From Saccharofermentans sp. (GTDB taxonomy: Bacteria > Bacillota > Clostridia > Saccharofermentanales > Saccharofermentanaceae): a stretch of DNA of 64,000 nucleotides. The translations under genes and the position numbers were made by a program. The stretch spans positions 1-64,000 of the forward strand of contig JAILDX010000035.1 in NCBI GenBank assembly GCA_024688685.1. Direction: 5' to 3'. Shown one piece after another: positions 24,263-32,729 of the stretch. The notes under the pieces were generated by a model. That model had not been told where the DNA came from. It did no database searches and saw only the letters and a list, made by a program, of their open reading frames with translations. Every line of letters begins with the position of its first letter. Positions within the stretch are counted from its first letter, which is position 1.

Positions 24263-26533
24263 TCAGTCAAACCACTGCTTCTCAAAATCCTCTCTCGGAA
24301 CAGGCTTGGAGAAATAGTAGCCCTGATAGAGTTTGCATCCCATCGCAAACAGGTTCTCGAACTGCTTGGCCGTCTCTACGCCCTCAGTCAGCGTATCCAT
24401 CTCGAGATCCTTAGACATATTAATAATATTATTTATTATGGTATTTGCTTTCCAGTTGCGCTCCGAATCCCTAAGGAACTGCATGTCGATCTTGATGACG
24501 TCGATATTGATGTCCTTAAGAAGATTGAGTGAGGAATAGCCGCTTCCGAAATCATCCATCTCGACGATGAAGCCGAAGTCGCGCAGCCGGTTGATTATGT
24601 CGGTGATGTTGATCGAATCTGTAATCATTACAGTCTCCGTAATCTCGATCCTGAGCTTGACGGGTTCTATCCCGAACTCCTCAATGAGATTTGCCAGCTC
24701 TGCAGTAACGTCCATGAAGTAGAAATCCTTAGGGGATATGTTGACTGAAATAAATGCATTAATGCCTCGTGCTTTCCAGTCGGAGAGTATCTCGCATGCA
24801 CATCGCCACATATATCTGTCAACAGTTGCGATAAGACCGTTGCGCTCAAAGACCGGAATGAAATCGCCCGGACTCATGAAACCCTGATCCGGATGGATCC
24901 ACCTGACAAGCGCCTCTGCACCTACCAGCATGCCGCGTGAATCAACGATCGGCTGCAGATAAGGTCTGATCTGTCTCGTGCGGATCGCATCATGCAGCTG
25001 ATTGGATATAAGCTGGTTGTGGATAATCTCGTTGCGCATATTGTCATCGTAAAAGGCGATCAGATCCGTATATTTATCTTTCCTCATTGTGGTAGCCAGA
25101 CGCGCACAGTCGAAGAAGAGTGCGACATCGTTCTCGTCGTCATCATTGATCTCATACACACCGAAATTGACAAGGATGTGGTGCTCCAGATTGTTATCCT
25201 TGATAGTGAAGGCTTCAAGTCTCTTGGAAAGATCTTCCTTATTGAAGTTCTCCCTGACAGTCATTACACCGAAAGCGTCGTCAGACAGTTGACCGTACAA
25301 AGCCTTCTCAAATGCATTCGTGCGGATAAACTCTGCGATATGCTTGATCGTATTCTCACCGAACTTACGTCCGAAGACGTCATTGATTATCTTGTAGTTC
25401 GTGACCTCGATGTAGCAGATAATGTAATCGGTCTTCTTATCTCTCTCGAGTCTCTGGTCGATCAGCTCGAACAGATACTCCTTTGTGTAAAGTCCTGTGA
25501 GGGCGTCATGCGTTGAGTTGTACATCTCACGCTTCATCTCATTCTGCTCTTCAGTAATGTCGCGGACGCTGAGATAAGATCCGGTCACATTGCCCTTATC
25601 GTCAACAACGGAATGCATGGCAAGATACGTGTACTGTTCCTCGTCACCGGTTCCGAGCGTTACTCTTTTGAACCATCCGGTGCTCCTGAAATCTATGTCT
25701 CCGAACAGGAATGTGAGGTTATCCTTGACGTTGTCGAAATTGTTCTTATCAATACCGACGAGAGTTCTTGCGTGTTCATTTGTCCAGATGCAGTTGCCTC
25801 CCTTATCAAAGAAGAACAGTGAATCAGACGTATCAGACGCAATGCTTGCCAGCATACGGTCCAGCAGTTTCATCGATCTGTAATGGAATGCAAAGAAATA
25901 AACAAGTATTCCGAAAACACCAAGACCGATCATCGAAATATCCATCGGATGCCTTGAGAAGATATAATAGCTCTCAACTACCATGGTGATAAGGATCGCA
26001 ATGGCCATGCTCCAGTATTTCTCTGCGTAGATCTTCGGCGTCTTAAAGGCTTTCCTGATGAAGATTATCAGCGCAATCAGAATAATGCCGTAGCATCCAA
26101 CTCTGTGATATGTCTGCCCGATGTAAGGGATCAGCCTGAAGTAAGGGCTGTCTTCAACCGCGATCATTTCCGTCGCAAAAGAGAAGCCGAGGAACGGGTT
26201 GAGGATAAAGTGAATTACATCGAGTATAAGGAATGTGTAAACAGCGATCTTGAGCGGACGGGCTGCCCTTAAATCACAATAAGCATGTGCGAAGAAAAGG
26301 ATCGAGAAGGCAGCAACATCCATTCCGATGAAATAAACATAGTATCCGATGGTTGCAGTTAACCTCGTGCTGGCGAGAATGATCATCAGGTTGCCGAGAA
26401 TAGGCATAATTATACTGGCCACAACGAAAGAGACATAACCGCCGATGGCCTTCTTCGAGCGGCTTGCAAAAATCGCAAAGATAGCAAGCGCCGTAATAAG
26501 AACAGAAAAAACGATCGCTAAGATTAATCGCAT
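24263..26533 (-). CDS. Membrane c-di-GMP signalling protein (7TM-PAS-GGDEF-EAL)
   Basis: 756 aa from ATG 26533, which has GGGAAGGA a few nt upstream; another ATG lies five codons earlier, inside that site. Residues about 1-215 carry seven membrane segments like the 7TM sensor region of histidine kinases. A PAS domain (about 225-335) follows, then a GGDEF domain (about 340-490) whose signature is replaced by SDDAF, so cyclase activity is unlikely. The EAL domain (about 505-756) is intact: GAEALVRW, VNIS, EITET, DDFGSGYSSL, KIDMQF, TEGVET and QGYYFSKP. The expected role is a membrane-linked c-di-GMP phosphodiesterase. It is the second EAL protein of the window. Confidence 0.92.
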   Translation of the reverse strand: MRLILAIVFSVLITALAIFAIFASRSKKAIGGYVSFVVASIIMPILGNLMIILASTRLTATIGYYVYFIGMDVAAFSILFFAHAYCDLRAARPLKIAVYTFLILDVIHFILNPFLGFSFATEMIAVEDSPYFRLIPYIGQTYHRVGCYGIILIALIIFIRKAFKTPKIYAEKYWSMAIAILITMVVESYYIFSRHPMDISMIGLGVFGILVYFFAFHYRSMKLLDRMLASIASDTSDSLFFFDKGGNCIWTNEHARTLVGIDKNNFDNVKDNLTFLFGDIDFRSTGWFKRVTLGTGDEEQYTYLAMHSVVDDKGNVTGSYLSVRDITEEQNEMKREMYNSTHDALTGLYTKEYLFELIDQRLERDKKTDYIICYIEVTNYKIINDVFGRKFGENTIKHIAEFIRTNAFEKALYGQLSDDAFGVMTVRENFNKEDLSKRLEAFTIKDNNLEHHILVNFGVYEINDDDENDVALFFDCARLATTMRKDKYTDLIAFYDDNMRNEIIHNQLISNQLHDAIRTRQIRPYLQPIVDSRGMLVGAEALVRWIHPDQGFMSPGDFIPVFERNGLIATVDRYMWRCACEILSDWKARGINAFISVNISPKDFYFMDVTAELANLIEEFGIEPVKLRIEITETVMITDSINITDIINRLRDFGFIVEMDDFGSGYSSLNLLKDINIDVIKIDMQFLRDSERNWKANTIINNIINMSKDLEMDTLTEGVETAKQFENLFAMGCKLYQGYYFSKPVPREDFEKQWFD

Positions 26534-26640
26534 ATTGTTCCTTCCCATGATAACCGCATACGTACACAGATATATATATATATTTTATCATGCGATATAT
26601 TACAGAGAAATAGAATTATAAGACGGAATTGTTGTGAAAA

Positions 26641-26862
26641 GTGGCGGAGATGGAGGGTGAGTGGGTGGCGGTTGGTGGTTGGTGGCGGCGGCTGCGGGCT
26701 TAGAATCGCTGTACCAGTCGCTGTTGACGCAGGTATTCGGGGGCTAACAGCGAATTCGTGGAAGTTTGTCTGCAGTGGTCAGTCACTGTCAACAGTTAAC
26801 AGGATTACCTGTTCTTGTCGTTTTAATCCCTCGAACAGGTACAGCACCAGGTACAGCAGCAA
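26641..26862. repeat. G-rich tract plus family B repeats (48-bp and 46-bp units)
   Basis: 26641-26700 is low-complexity G/T-rich sequence (GGTGAGTGGGTGGCGG type). 26706-26753 is a 48-bp family B unit with a 16-nt core (26729-26744). 26817-26862 is a 46-bp unit with ACCTGTTC and GAACAGGT and a competing AGGT end. 26875-26925 is C-rich (GCCGCCGCCCGC). The whole 26549-26944 gap has no gene I believe in; an open frame across it is explained by the repeats. Confidence 0.75.
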
Positions 26863-26944
26863 GTACAGTACCGGCCCGCCGCCGCCCGCGCTCATCCCGC
26901 CGCCGCCCGCAACCCAGCCGCCGATATCCGACGCAAAACAAAAA

Positions 26945-26975
26945 CAAGGGCCGCCAGCCGGCAGCCCCTGCATAA
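26945..26975 (-). terminator. Rho-independent terminator of the HerA-like gene
   Basis: On the minus strand GGGGCTGCCGGCTGGCGGCCC forms a GC-rich stem-loop, followed by TTGTTTTTGTTTT. It lies about 20 bp after the end of the ATPase gene. Confidence 0.75.
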
Positions 26976-26992
26976 ATTACTTATCAAAAAAA

Positions 26993-28612
26993 TCAAAGCG
27001 ACGGAGTCTCATTATACTGCGTTCTCTCACTCTTATTAACATGAATAAACATGTTATGCAGAAGATTAACGCTGGAGAGGATAACCTCGCCCTGATTGAG
27101 CTTCCTTACGTGCTTGATCGCAAAATCGTCAAGGTGGCTCTCAACGGTACGGATCTCGTCGTTGAGCATGAGCCTGTGGATCAGGAGTGTACCGATCTGG
27201 CCGAAGAGGATAGGTGATACGTCCTTAGGGCTCTGCGTTGTCAGGTAAAGGAAGATACCCTTTTTACGGCCCTCTCTTGCGAGAAGTGTAAGGCCGCCGT
27301 GGAACTCCTTATCGGAATATCTTGACTTGGAATATCTGTGAACCTCATCGATAAAGAAGACGAACGGGCAGATATCCTCGCAGGACATAACGTGGTTGCT
27401 TACGAGGTCAACGACCATTCCGCCGATACCTTCAGCGGCACCGAGCGATGATGTATCGATGTAAAGGCTTACGTCAGGGAGATGAACGAAATCATCGATA
27501 ACGTCGAGCAGGTTATACATGTTCGGGTCATTCGAGAAGAATGACAGGAATCTCGTATTCGTCATCTGATACTGGATCTTCTGAACTAGTGAAGCGTTGG
27601 AGTTTGCCTTGAGTGAATCGTAGCGGTACCTGAAGTTGTAGTTGTTGTCCATATCAGGCTCGCAGACGGACTCAGCCTGGATCTGCTCAGGGAGGAGCTC
27701 GAGATTGAAATCTGTATCATCCTTCGAAACAGATGCGAGATTGTCCTGTACGTTATCGATGCTCTCGCCGACCTTCGCGTAGTAGCCTTCCTCGCCGATC
27801 TTCTTCTGGTAACGGAGTGATGTGATAGCCTCGGACAGAACTGCGCCCTGGCTGCTGTTCTCCGTCTCGAAAAGCTTCTCCCACTGCTGCATCGTGATCT
27901 TGCCGGGGGAGATCGTCGTATCAACGCCGAGTGTCAGCTTTGTAATCTCGCCGTCGTTGAATGCGTTCTTATATTCACCTGTAGGGTCGATGATCAGTGC
28001 CTTGCGCTTTGTCGAAACAACCTTATCGAGAATAGCGAGAGCAGTTGTGGACTTACCGCTGTTCGTAGCACCGATACACATAAGGTGACGGTTGAAAAGA
28101 GTGCTGGGCTTAAGGACAACGCCTGCCTGCGACCTGTTCATGAATGTAGCGAAAGCGGGGAGCGGTTCCTCGTTATCGTTTGAAAACTCAAGAGAGCTTG
28201 AGAACAGTGAATAGACCAGATCGGGAGCGAGATAGACCTTGTCGGTGATGCCGAGCGTTCTGAAACCTGCAAGCGCAAACTTGTTGGAGCCGGGCGCCAT
28301 GATCGCGATGGTATCAATACTGATCTCGTGGTAGTCGTTGGGCTTCTCATCAACGATGGAAGCGATCTCGAAAATATTCTTCCTGGAAGCCTTGTTCTCG
28401 AAAACCTCGCCGAGGAAGATACCCTCTGTCGAATCAACCAGAACATAGTAGCTGATCGTGTTAGGGAGGAAGGATTTGCTGAACTTGCTCCTGTCAGACA
28501 TAATGTCGAGATTGTCGATCTGTGCGATACAGCAACTTCTGTAAACCTGCGTAACCTTGCCCAAATAGTAGTCCTGCATATTCAGGCCTTCGAATAGCGA
28601 TTCAATAGTCAT
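26993..28612 (-). CDS. HerA-like DNA-translocating ATPase
   Basis: 539 aa. Residues about 1-140 form a HAS-barrel-like N-terminal region. The ATPase domain has Walker A GATNSGKSTT (about 181-190) and Walker B FVFFIDEVHRYSK (near 425). The C-terminal part includes TTQSPKDVSPILFGQIGTLLIHRL and the Arg-finger region IRTVESHLDD, as in HerA/DUF87 hexameric ATPases that pump DNA or remodel protein-DNA complexes. HerA normally works with the nuclease NurA in archaea, or with nuclease or Sir2 partners in bacterial defence loci. None of these is adjacent here: the neighbour is a divergent zinc-ribbon membrane protein. It is probably monocistronic, with its own terminator. Confidence 0.85.
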   Translation of the reverse strand: MTIESLFEGLNMQDYYLGKVTQVYRSCCIAQIDNLDIMSDRSKFSKSFLPNTISYYVLVDSTEGIFLGEVFENKASRKNIFEIASIVDEKPNDYHEISIDTIAIMAPGSNKFALAGFRTLGITDKVYLAPDLVYSLFSSSLEFSNDNEEPLPAFATFMNRSQAGVVLKPSTLFNRHLMCIGATNSGKSTTALAILDKVVSTKRKALIIDPTGEYKNAFNDGEITKLTLGVDTTISPGKITMQQWEKLFETENSSQGAVLSEAITSLRYQKKIGEEGYYAKVGESIDNVQDNLASVSKDDTDFNLELLPEQIQAESVCEPDMDNNYNFRYRYDSLKANSNASLVQKIQYQMTNTRFLSFFSNDPNMYNLLDVIDDFVHLPDVSLYIDTSSLGAAEGIGGMVVDLVSNHVMSCEDICPFVFFIDEVHRYSKSRYSDKEFHGGLTLLAREGRKKGIFLYLTTQSPKDVSPILFGQIGTLLIHRLMLNDEIRTVESHLDDFAIKHVRKLNQGEVILSSVNLLHNMFIHVNKSERTQYNETPSL

Positions 28613-28639
28613 TCTGCACTCTCCTGAGATTTAAAAATA

Positions 28640-28668
28640 TTGCATGGGATTCTAAAAGAACCTATACT
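28640..28668 (+). promoter_or_regulatory. Sigma-A-type promoter for the zinc-ribbon operon
   Basis: TTGCAT (28640-28645), 17 bp, TATACT (28663-28668), 36 bp upstream of the ATG at 28705. Confidence 0.55.
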
Positions 28669-28704
28669 ATTATACGATAAATTAAGGATTAACGCGAGAG
28701 TGTA

Positions 28705-29862
28705 ATGGCTGTTCTTTGTTCAAATTGTTCGGGAAAACTGATCTTTAATCCGGCGTCGCAGAAGCTGGAGTGTGTTTCGTGCGGGAGTAAGTTCTATCCG
28801 GAGGACGTTGAGGACAGCAGCACCACGCTCCATTCCAAGTATTACAGCACCTGCGTCTATACGTGCAGTCACTGTGGCGCGGAGGTGGTCACGAGCGATA
28901 CCGAGGCGTCGACGTTCTGTGTTTACTGCGGCAACCCGGCCATCGTGTTCAGCAGGATGTCCGAGGAGTACAGGCCTGACGGCATCATTCCGTTCAAGAT
29001 AACGAAGGAACAGGCGATATCGTTTATTAACGCGAGGTTTTTAAGAAATCCGTTCGTGCCTGCTGAGGTCAAAGCGAAGCTTACGCCTGACGACATCAGG
29101 GGCATCTATATCCCTTACTGGGTGGTCAACGCGGACTACACTGAGGCCGACATCTTCAGCGGCGATGTCAAGCGGGGGAAGAACAGTGCGAAGGTGTTCT
29201 TTTCGAGAGCGGGTGATACGGAGTTTCAGAATCTGCCGATAGACGGGTCGAGGCTCCTCAGTGATGACATCAGTTTCAGGCTGGAGCCGTTCTATCTGGA
29301 GGAGGCGAAGGCTTTCGATGAGGATTATCTCAACGGTTTTTATTCGAATATTTCGGACCTGACTTATATTGACCTCAAGAACTCGGCGGCAGACAGGTGC
29401 CACAGGCTTTTTACGGAAGATGCGATGAAGACGATCAGGGCCAAGAACGTGAAGCTGGAGGATTCGATCAGGTGGATCGACATCCACGATGACCCGATCT
29501 ATATGCTGATGCCCGTTTGGTTCTTTACGTTCAGGTATAAGGATAAGCCGTACACCATACTGGTCAACGGCCAGCTGGGGAAGGTGGTCGGCACGATGCC
29601 GTGGAACAAGAAGAGTATCGTGGGAATTGGCGGAGGTGTCTGTTTCGCGGTGCTGCTCCTGACGGGACTGTGCTTTGCCGGGCTTCTGACGCAGCGGTTA
29701 GGCGGGCTTCGTTCCATGTATTCGTATGTCGCGAGTATTACGATGGCTGTGTCGGTAACGCTGTTCGCGACAGGACTGGCCGGACTTCGTAAGATCAGGC
29801 GCAACCTCAGGCTCACGCAGTCGGAGGATATGTTCAAGTTCGTTAAGAGGAGGCAGGAGTAA
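28705..29862 (+). CDS. TFIIB-type zinc-ribbon membrane protein
   Basis: 385 aa. Two zinc ribbons lie at the N-terminus (CSNCSGKL with CVSCGSKF; CSHCGAEV with CVYCGNPA). A soluble domain follows (IPFKITKEQAISFINARF to about residue 310), then two membrane segments near 320-340 and 345-370. Proteins of this type are widespread in Clostridia and uncharacterised. It is the first gene of a two-gene operon with the 102-aa membrane protein and is divergent from the HerA-like ATPase. Confidence 0.8.
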   Translation: MAVLCSNCSGKLIFNPASQKLECVSCGSKFYPEDVEDSSTTLHSKYYSTCVYTCSHCGAEVVTSDTEASTFCVYCGNPAIVFSRMSEEYRPDGIIPFKITKEQAISFINARFLRNPFVPAEVKAKLTPDDIRGIYIPYWVVNADYTEADIFSGDVKRGKNSAKVFFSRAGDTEFQNLPIDGSRLLSDDISFRLEPFYLEEAKAFDEDYLNGFYSNISDLTYIDLKNSAADRCHRLFTEDAMKTIRAKNVKLEDSIRWIDIHDDPIYMLMPVWFFTFRYKDKPYTILVNGQLGKVVGTMPWNKKSIVGIGGGVCFAVLLLTGLCFAGLLTQRLGGLRSMYSYVASITMAVSVTLFATGLAGLRKIRRNLRLTQSEDMFKFVKRRQE

Positions 29863-29864
29863 GT

Positions 29865-30173
29865 ATGGATATCTGGACGAACCCAAGATTTATTTTTGTC
29901 GCACTCGTATTCATCGCGTTGTGGCTGATGGCAGGCGCGGGCGCCGGGATGTTCGTGGTTTACAGGATATTGAGGAAATTCAATGATTTTGGTGACAGCA
30001 CCTGTTCGATAGACGAGTACTCGCGCAAGGGGATCCACTATTCGAGGCAGCTTGATGAGGTGCCGCCGCAAGAGAAAACGTTCCTTTTTGCCAATTTTGG
30101 CGCGAATCCCTATGAGGGCGTGGAACGGTCTGTGCCGGAACAGCTCATCGAAAATGGGAAAAAGTCTTCATAA
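29865..30173 (+). CDS. Small single-pass membrane protein (102 aa)
   Basis: A membrane segment near residues 9-33 (IFVALVFIALWLMAGAGAG) is followed by a cytoplasmic tail of about 70 residues with no known domain. AGGAGGCAGGAG precedes the ATG, which lies 2 nt after the upstream stop, so it is translated with the zinc-ribbon protein. Probable partner of that protein at the membrane (inferred from position). Confidence 0.7.
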   Translation: MDIWTNPRFIFVALVFIALWLMAGAGAGMFVVYRILRKFNDFGDSTCSIDEYSRKGIHYSRQLDEVPPQEKTFLFANFGANPYEGVERSVPEQLIENGKKSS

Positions 30174-30242
30174 AGTTTACAGGTTCATAATATTTAAAAT
30201 TGTATAATAGTAGTGTAATTCTATTTTTGTGAGGACACGACT

Positions 30243-32582
30243 ATGGCTTCAAAGAGATTTAGAAAGATCACAGCATCGATCCTGTCGGTCATGCTGGTTG
30301 TTAATGTCCCGAGTATGGGAGTTTTGGCGGATGAATTAGATACGGAGACTGATGAGACTGTTATTGAAGAGACAGTCGCTGAAGAACCTGAAGAAGAGGT
30401 CGTTGAGGAAGAGCCGGCAGCTGTGGAGTCATTTGAAGCAGCCGATGTGGAAGAGGCAGAGGCTGAGCCTGCTGAGGAGGATTCAGTTGAGATTCCGGCA
30501 GCTCCTGATCTTAATGTGTCTATTCATATTGACACATCTGATCTCGGTCCTGATCTGACTGAAGATGAGATGTTCGAGGGATACTTCTTTACACCGACTG
30601 TCAATGATCCGATGCGTGTAACTGATGATGCTGTCTATACGCGTGCATTTGCAGGTGTTGACCTGTATTCGTACACGTATATGGAGACGGAGATTGCGAA
30701 GATTGCTGCAGGCAAGCAAAGCTCGACGGTGATTACTCTCCCTGTTACTGAGGATCTGGGTAATACGTTTTATTCAAGAGACTATGGAGCAGCTTATTTT
30801 TACGATTTCGATGGAGGAGTATGGACTGATGCCATCGATGATGCTATCCATTCATATTTATGCGATACCACTAACGTTGTGACAGCTCTTCTCTGCAATC
30901 ATCCTTACGAGATGTACTGGTACGATAAGGTAACGGGCATTGACATAGAATCGGGTGATATTGATGTTGTAGGAATCTACGATGAAGCAGATGGAACACA
31001 GAGACTCGTAATGAATTTCGATTTTATTTATTCATTATCAGTTGCTCAGGCATACCGTGGCGGAAGTCAGTATACTTTCAACACATCAAAGGCTGCTATT
31101 GCCAAGGAGGCAGCTGCGAATGCCCGTGCGATCGTTGATGCAAATCAGTACAAGACGGATCTTCAGAAGCTGACAGCGTACAAGGAAGCGATCTGCTCAC
31201 TGGTTGATTACAACTACAGTGCAGCCGGCAGTTCGACTATGGCTTACGGTGATCCTTGGCAGCTCGTGTGGGTTTTCGACGGGGATGCAAATACGAAGGT
31301 TGTATGTGAAGGCTATTCCAAGGCGTTCAAGTATCTTTGCGACATGACCAATTTCAGGCGTGACATCAGCTGTATCATTGTTTATGGCGACTGTGGCGGC
31401 GGACATATGTGGAATATTGTCAATATGGACGACGGCAGGAACTATCTGGTTGACGTAACCAACTCCGATGACAATGCGATAGGAAGCAGAGGAGGTCTGT
31501 TCCTGGTTCCCTTTACATCAGGCAATATGAACTCGGGTTATAATTTCAAAGTCAGTTCCAGGACTATGACTTATATATATGACACCAAGATGCTTAATTG
31601 TTTTGAAACATGGGAACTGATGCTCAGCGAAGAAGCATATGTCGAACCCGCTGCCCCTATACAGGACCCTGCACAGATTAAAGGAAGGTCACTTGCACTC
31701 GAGGGATATATCGTGCTGAACTTCATGCTCGACCTGCCGGATCAGTTCATAAACGATCCTGATGCCCGCATCAAGATGAACGATGAGATCTCCACAGTTC
31801 CCGCACCTGAGGCTGACGGACGTTACCGCCTGACATATAACCTCGCGGCAGCTCAGATAAACGATGATGTGACGCTGACTCTCCTGGACGGCAACGGAAA
31901 CAAATATCTGCTTCTCGATAAGGACGGCAACAATGTAACAGGCGGATACACATTCTCTGCCCACGATTATATTGAACTCGCAAATGCTATGTCTTCAAAC
32001 ACCAAGCTCAAGACGATGCTTCAGTATATGGCTGAGTACGGAAAGTATGCGCAGATCAATTTCGATTATGATGCAGATGATGTTGTTCTTGACAGCACGA
32101 TCGCAAGCGAGATCAATGCGGTCACAGCAGATACGCTGAAAGGCTACAAGCACGTTGAGGCGCGTTCATCAGGATCGACCATCTCTTACAGATCATCTAC
32201 TCTCAGCCTTGAATCGGCTACATCGATCAATCATAACTTTGTACCGGCATCGGGCAAGACAGTCAATGATTATATCTTCAAGGTTGACGGAGAGACTGTA
32301 ACGACAAGTTCAAGAGGCCAGTTCAGACTCGCGGTTATAGATGGCGTTTTCAGGCTCTCAATCAACAACATCGGCTCAGGTGATCTTAACAAGGCTTATG
32401 TCGTTACGATAGAGGATAAGGCAACAGGCAATCTGCAGCTGAGTCTTCAGTACAGTGCACTGAGTTACGCTTACCGTGTAATGGAGAAATGCGGCGGAAC
32501 GGATGACTATCTGGACCTCCAGAATACCGTAAGAGCGCTGTATCTCTACTTCCTCAAGGCGGATGCATATTTTAATAACTGA
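30243..32582 (+). CDS. Secreted array protein 1: transglutaminase-like domain plus shared C-terminal domain
   Basis: 779 aa. Signal peptide at residues 1-30 (SILSVMLVVNVPSMGVLA), then a Glu-rich segment (about 33-85). A middle domain contains a transglutaminase/protease-like fold with Cys in VVCEGYSKAFKYL (near 353), His in GGGHMWNIV (near 387) and Asp in YLVDVTNSDD (near 404), so the triad is complete. Residues about 481-779 are the C-terminal domain shared by all eight array proteins (NFMLDLPDQF, YGKYAQINFDY, SATSINHNF, LSYAYRVM, LYLYFLKADAYF). That domain is unknown to me; a role in wall or surface attachment is a guess. GTGAGGA precedes the ATG. A terminator lies 27 bp after the stop. First gene of the array. 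Confidence 0.85.
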   Translation: MASKRFRKITASILSVMLVVNVPSMGVLADELDTETDETVIEETVAEEPEEEVVEEEPAAVESFEAADVEEAEAEPAEEDSVEIPAAPDLNVSIHIDTSDLGPDLTEDEMFEGYFFTPTVNDPMRVTDDAVYTRAFAGVDLYSYTYMETEIAKIAAGKQSSTVITLPVTEDLGNTFYSRDYGAAYFYDFDGGVWTDAIDDAIHSYLCDTTNVVTALLCNHPYEMYWYDKVTGIDIESGDIDVVGIYDEADGTQRLVMNFDFIYSLSVAQAYRGGSQYTFNTSKAAIAKEAAANARAIVDANQYKTDLQKLTAYKEAICSLVDYNYSAAGSSTMAYGDPWQLVWVFDGDANTKVVCEGYSKAFKYLCDMTNFRRDISCIIVYGDCGGGHMWNIVNMDDGRNYLVDVTNSDDNAIGSRGGLFLVPFTSGNMNSGYNFKVSSRTMTYIYDTKMLNCFETWELMLSEEAYVEPAAPIQDPAQIKGRSLALEGYIVLNFMLDLPDQFINDPDARIKMNDEISTVPAPEADGRYRLTYNLAAAQINDDVTLTLLDGNGNKYLLLDKDGNNVTGGYTFSAHDYIELANAMSSNTKLKTMLQYMAEYGKYAQINFDYDADDVVLDSTIASEINAVTADTLKGYKHVEARSSGSTISYRSSTLSLESATSINHNFVPASGKTVNDYIFKVDGETVTTSSRGQFRLAVIDGVFRLSINNIGSGDLNKAYVVTIEDKATGNLQLSLQYSALSYAYRVMEKCGGTDDYLDLQNTVRALYLYFLKADAYFNN

Positions 32583-32605
32583 CACAATAAGTTGATTCCA
32601 GTTTT

Positions 32606-32639
32606 GGGGGCTGCCTCGTGAGGACAGCCTCTTTTTTTT
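32606..32639 (+). terminator. Rho-independent terminator
   Basis: GGCTGCCT (32609-32616) pairs imperfectly with AGGACAGCC (32621-32629), then eight T. It ends the transcript of array gene 1. Confidence 0.8.
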
Positions 32640-32651
32640 ATGAATTTCAGG

Positions 32652-32680
32652 TTGATACTTGCCCGATTAGGCTTTATACT
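32652..32680 (+). promoter_or_regulatory. Array-type promoter (gene 2)
   Basis: TTGATA (32652-32657), 17 bp, TATACT (32675-32680). It has the same form as the promoters of array genes 3, 4 and 6 and of the 41071 gene. Confidence 0.6.
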
Positions 32681-32729
32681 CAAAATGTTGCCTTTTTACA
32701 GGGTAAAAATTGAGTTTGGAGTTGAGTTT

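Noticed and set aside
24263..26533. Active diguanylate cyclase domain in the second EAL protein
   Set aside because: SDDAF replaces GGDEF; only the EAL part keeps its motifs.
26657..27217. Open frame on the plus strand (186 codons)
   Set aside because: It runs through the G/C-rich tract, family B units and antisense to the HerA-like gene. Its Pro/Gly-rich translation reflects the repeats.
29499..30071. Minus-strand open frame opposite the zinc-ribbon genes
   Set aside because: Antisense shadow; no ribosome binding site and no recognisable family.
32640..32729. N-terminal extension of array protein 2 from the ATG at 32640
   Set aside because: The ATG follows directly on a terminator T-run and precedes the promoter at 32652-32680; the signal peptide begins at 32730.
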